64,000 nt of DNA from Paraspadella gotoi (taxonomy: Eukaryota; Chaetognatha), in contig CM119263.1 in assembly GCA_051294375.1 (NCBI GenBank), forward strand, positions 26,972,631 to 27,036,630. Direction: 5' to 3'. Positions 35,257 through 64,000 of this stretch are shown here, in pieces. A model generated the notes under the pieces. That model did no database searches, was not told where the DNA came from, and was given only the letters and a program-made list of their open reading frames with translations. The position numbers and the translations under genes are program-made. Position 1 is the stretch's first letter. Every line of letters begins with the position of its first letter.

Positions 35257-37919
35257 GCGTTTTTATTTCCTCTGTTTTGCTTCCTTCTTTTTAGATTTTC
35301 CCCGCGGGAGAATTCTAGTTCGGTACCGAATTCCCGATGGAAGAATCAGAGCTAATCGCTTCGAAGCCAACGGGTGCGGTGGAGGGGGAATGTGGCCGAT
35401 GGGCGTGGCGAAGGTAAGGCGTGGTTCGGAGCCTGAAAAATTACGAGTTAAGGGTTCGAGAATCGCGGCGCAATGAAGTTTAGAACGAAGGAGAGCTAAT
35501 TTGTCTAATTGTCGTTGGGAAAAGATTGGCAATATTTGAATAGCTGATTAGAAGCGTTCGGTAAGTTGAGTTGATTAGCTTATCTAAAACGTAAGGGAGA
35601 GCAAGAAAGAATTAAAATAACAGTAGTTAGTCACTTGAGTGAGTTCAAATTTAAAGACACACCAAAGGTTGCAACAAGACAAAAAAATGCCGGACCTTCC
35701 CCACAAAAAAAAACTCGATTTCGTGGAAAGTCCGGGTTGAAAAAGTAAGTTAGGATGAAAGTAGGGTAAGGCCTTTATCGCCGAAGGCCAGTCGTTGTCG
35801 GGCAACCGGTGGACAGATTGGCGGGCGATTGCAGAGTAATTGAAGGGCGAATGGCGGGCGATCGGCGCTTTGTAATAGATACGTTATTATAATCTTTCCT
35901 TGTACAGTATATGCAGTTCAAGAGCATTAAAAAAAAGTCTCTTACAAGAATTTACGCGGCGCCACCTCGGCTACTAGAAACTAATTGAAACTAATTATCT
36001 TTTTATCTCAAAACCCTTAAGAGATTAACATGTTGTTTTTATTATATATTACTTGTTGTAAAGAATGGCTAGAACGTTTGTCTGACAAAGGATCTGTCGC
36101 TGAAAATTTTGTTCAAATTCTAAGCTCGTTAGAGAATATTTGCTTTCAGTCCACCTCGATTTTAAAGGTTTAAATAACGGATCGAAAAGAAAGCGGTGCT
36201 CCTGGACTAAACCTCAAAGCTGATTGCCGAAAAAGAAATGAGCACGCGTGATATTTTGGGATAACTTTTTTGAAAAAAATAGTTTAAAATTAAGATAAAA
36301 AAATATCCCGAACGTAATAGTACAAATGGCGAAAGAAAAAAAAAATTAAGAAAAGGTACGAACCCAAAAACGTATAAAAGGGGAAATAGGAGGGAGGAGA
36401 AAGGAGAAAAAATTCTAACCGCCTTGTTCTTAAAAAAAGTGGAAAAAAGTAAAGAAAAAAAGAAGCAAGAACGGTAATTCCGATGTGTTGCGCCGCAGTA
36501 ACTTTATTTTCACGTGTAATTCCTTTTGATCACATGATAAGATATGATATGACATGACTAAAAAACTTTTGTCCCCGTTTATTTATGACATGCACTGCAT
36601 CAAAATTTCGTCTTTTATTCCTATAGTTTTAAGAATTCCTAAAGGCGCGCTAGCAGTCCCTTAGATTTGAGGTTTTTTTTGGTCTTAACAAATGAGCAAC
36701 CAACTATAAGCCAATTATATAAATTTTAACATAAGTGAGACAGACCGACAAAAAGAAATACCGACGGACCGACCAATCGACCGAAAAGTGACTAATAGAG
36801 TTGCTCCGCGAGTACTCGCAGCGCAACTTGAAACCGGGGAGTAAATCGATCGACGGAGGTGAACTCAAATCCCTTTTTTCTTTTTTTTGTTTTTTTTGTT
36901 TCGTCACGCGATTATTCATCCGGATTACAAACGCAACCACTCCCAACAATACACAACTGTCCTCAATCTGACTCCGACTCTCCTAACACTACCTTCCCTT
37001 ACCCTAACCATTAACCAACCCGTTTCCCCTTTACCTTTCCTTCCCTTACTCGATGACGCTTGCTCCATTTAGCGTCGCAGCGGCGAGAGCATCGCCAATT
37101 TTTTCCCAATCACGCCGCGTTGCTTCATCAAGTATAAAATATATATAACCCAATAATTCTTCAAATAAGAAGTAGACGTGCAACTATATACTTAAAAAAA
37201 GGCGCCTGTCTTTTGTTAAAATATAAAACATTTCAATTTCATTCAAAAATTTATTTTTACAGTGTCAGGAGCGACCAAAAACAACACTGAATCTATTCAG
37301 CCAACAATTATTTTACATTGTAAATTTTGGTATAAATAACTCTGCTAATCTACTTCCAGTTTTATAATGAGCATAAACTTTTCGCGGGAATTTTCGAGCG
37401 ATTAATACCCGCGACATGTTGTTGAAAAAAAAAACAAGTGTGAAGCACCAGGGAAAATAATCTCAAAAAGGTTAGCTATCCATAGGTGAATAAATTGCGT
37501 ACAAGGTTTGTCTAATTAGTATAAAAATATTTGGTTCAAAAACAGAAAGTGGGCTGAAACGTTATTTTTCAAATATTCTCCAGTATTTTTAAATTGTAAT
37601 GAGACACTTCAGCAGGATTTGTCAAATCTGCATCTCACAAAAATAAAATATTTAAAAATTTAATTTACTAAAATACTGGTATTAGGGTAAGGATAAATAC
37701 ATGAGAAAGAAAGTAAAAAACATCAAACTATAATCATTGGTCGGCAAGAAAAATACGAGTCAATAAATCCAACCGACCGAAGTAACAAAGCAAAAATACA
37801 ATCAAAAATGTAAAATGTAGTCCTTTCAGTATCATAAGTCCGAAAGGTGCTTTAATGGTTCAGATACGGTAGTTTGAAAAGTCAAATATTTAAAATTGAA
37901 GAGAGTAAACACGTGAGCG
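31232..37919. other. Region downstream of the HSPA12-like stop; no supported gene
   Basis: Includes 3' flank or UTR of the HSPA12-like gene, facing GA (32471-32551) and CT (32623-32683) arrays, an ATC/GTC-rich stretch and a CT array near 35203-35257. A minus-strand open frame near 31955-32566 reads as Ala/Pro/Thr-rich then Lys-rich sequence after a good acceptor at about 32294, but it is broken in the left copy and I do not call it. Confidence 0.6.
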
Positions 37920-63951
<26,032 letters not shown>

Positions 63952-64000
63952 GTTGGAAGGCGGCGATGGAAAGGAGCAGTTGAACCGAGTCGAGGACGAA
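63952..64000 (-). other. Window edge: open frame continues upstream of the candidate start
   Basis: The frame of the first exon stays open for 49 bases to the window end, so the coding sequence or 5' UTR continues outside. Confidence 0.7.

Overview
This is animal (metazoan) nuclear DNA. It has spliced genes with GT-AG introns, very abundant GA/CT microsatellites, an SK-type potassium channel and an HSPA12-type Hsp70 relative. The divergent proteins suggest a fast-evolving invertebrate; I cannot name the species. Both recognised genes lie on the minus strand. Exon ends below were read by hand from splice signals plus codon-phase continuity.

Layout. Positions 12-12813 hold an SK (KCNN-like) calcium-activated potassium channel gene, with eleven exons seen from the N-terminal tail through S1-S6, the pore, the calmodulin-binding region and a repeat-rich C-terminal tail. 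Positions 12814-22312 hold no gene I can support; they are repeats, assembly gaps and short near-duplicate blocks. Positions 22313-31206 and 31232-40298 are two near-identical 9-kb blocks joined at a 25-N gap. Each carries the last seven exons of the HSPA12-like gene. Those of the right block (37920-40103) are intact; those of the left block (28870-31016) are broken by many one-base indels, most simply an unpolished duplicate contig.

Positions 40424-63951 carry the rest of the HSPA12-like gene. The conserved Hsp70-type ATPase (about 650 residues) starts in the exon at 43433-43637. Upstream, more than twenty further exons join it in frame and encode about 2,950 residues of low-complexity, acidic, Ser/Thr/Pro/Lys-rich sequence. 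No stop separates the two parts from 57188 to 37920. Two junctions further upstream (near 60.02 and 57.2-57.4 kb) are not clean. If it is one transcript, the product is about 3,600 residues, far longer than the roughly 675 of vertebrate HSPA12A. Internal starts at 52122 (N-myristoylation-like) and 43631 would give shorter forms.

Other items are a compact hammerhead-ribozyme-like motif in an intron of that gene (54219-54265, same strand), a degenerate relative at 22225-22258, GA/CT inverted arrays able to form hairpins, a 0.9-kb polypurine tract, and two intronic clusters of promoter-like motifs. The two genes have no evident functional link. I saw no tRNA, rRNA, CRISPR array, transposase or reverse transcriptase.
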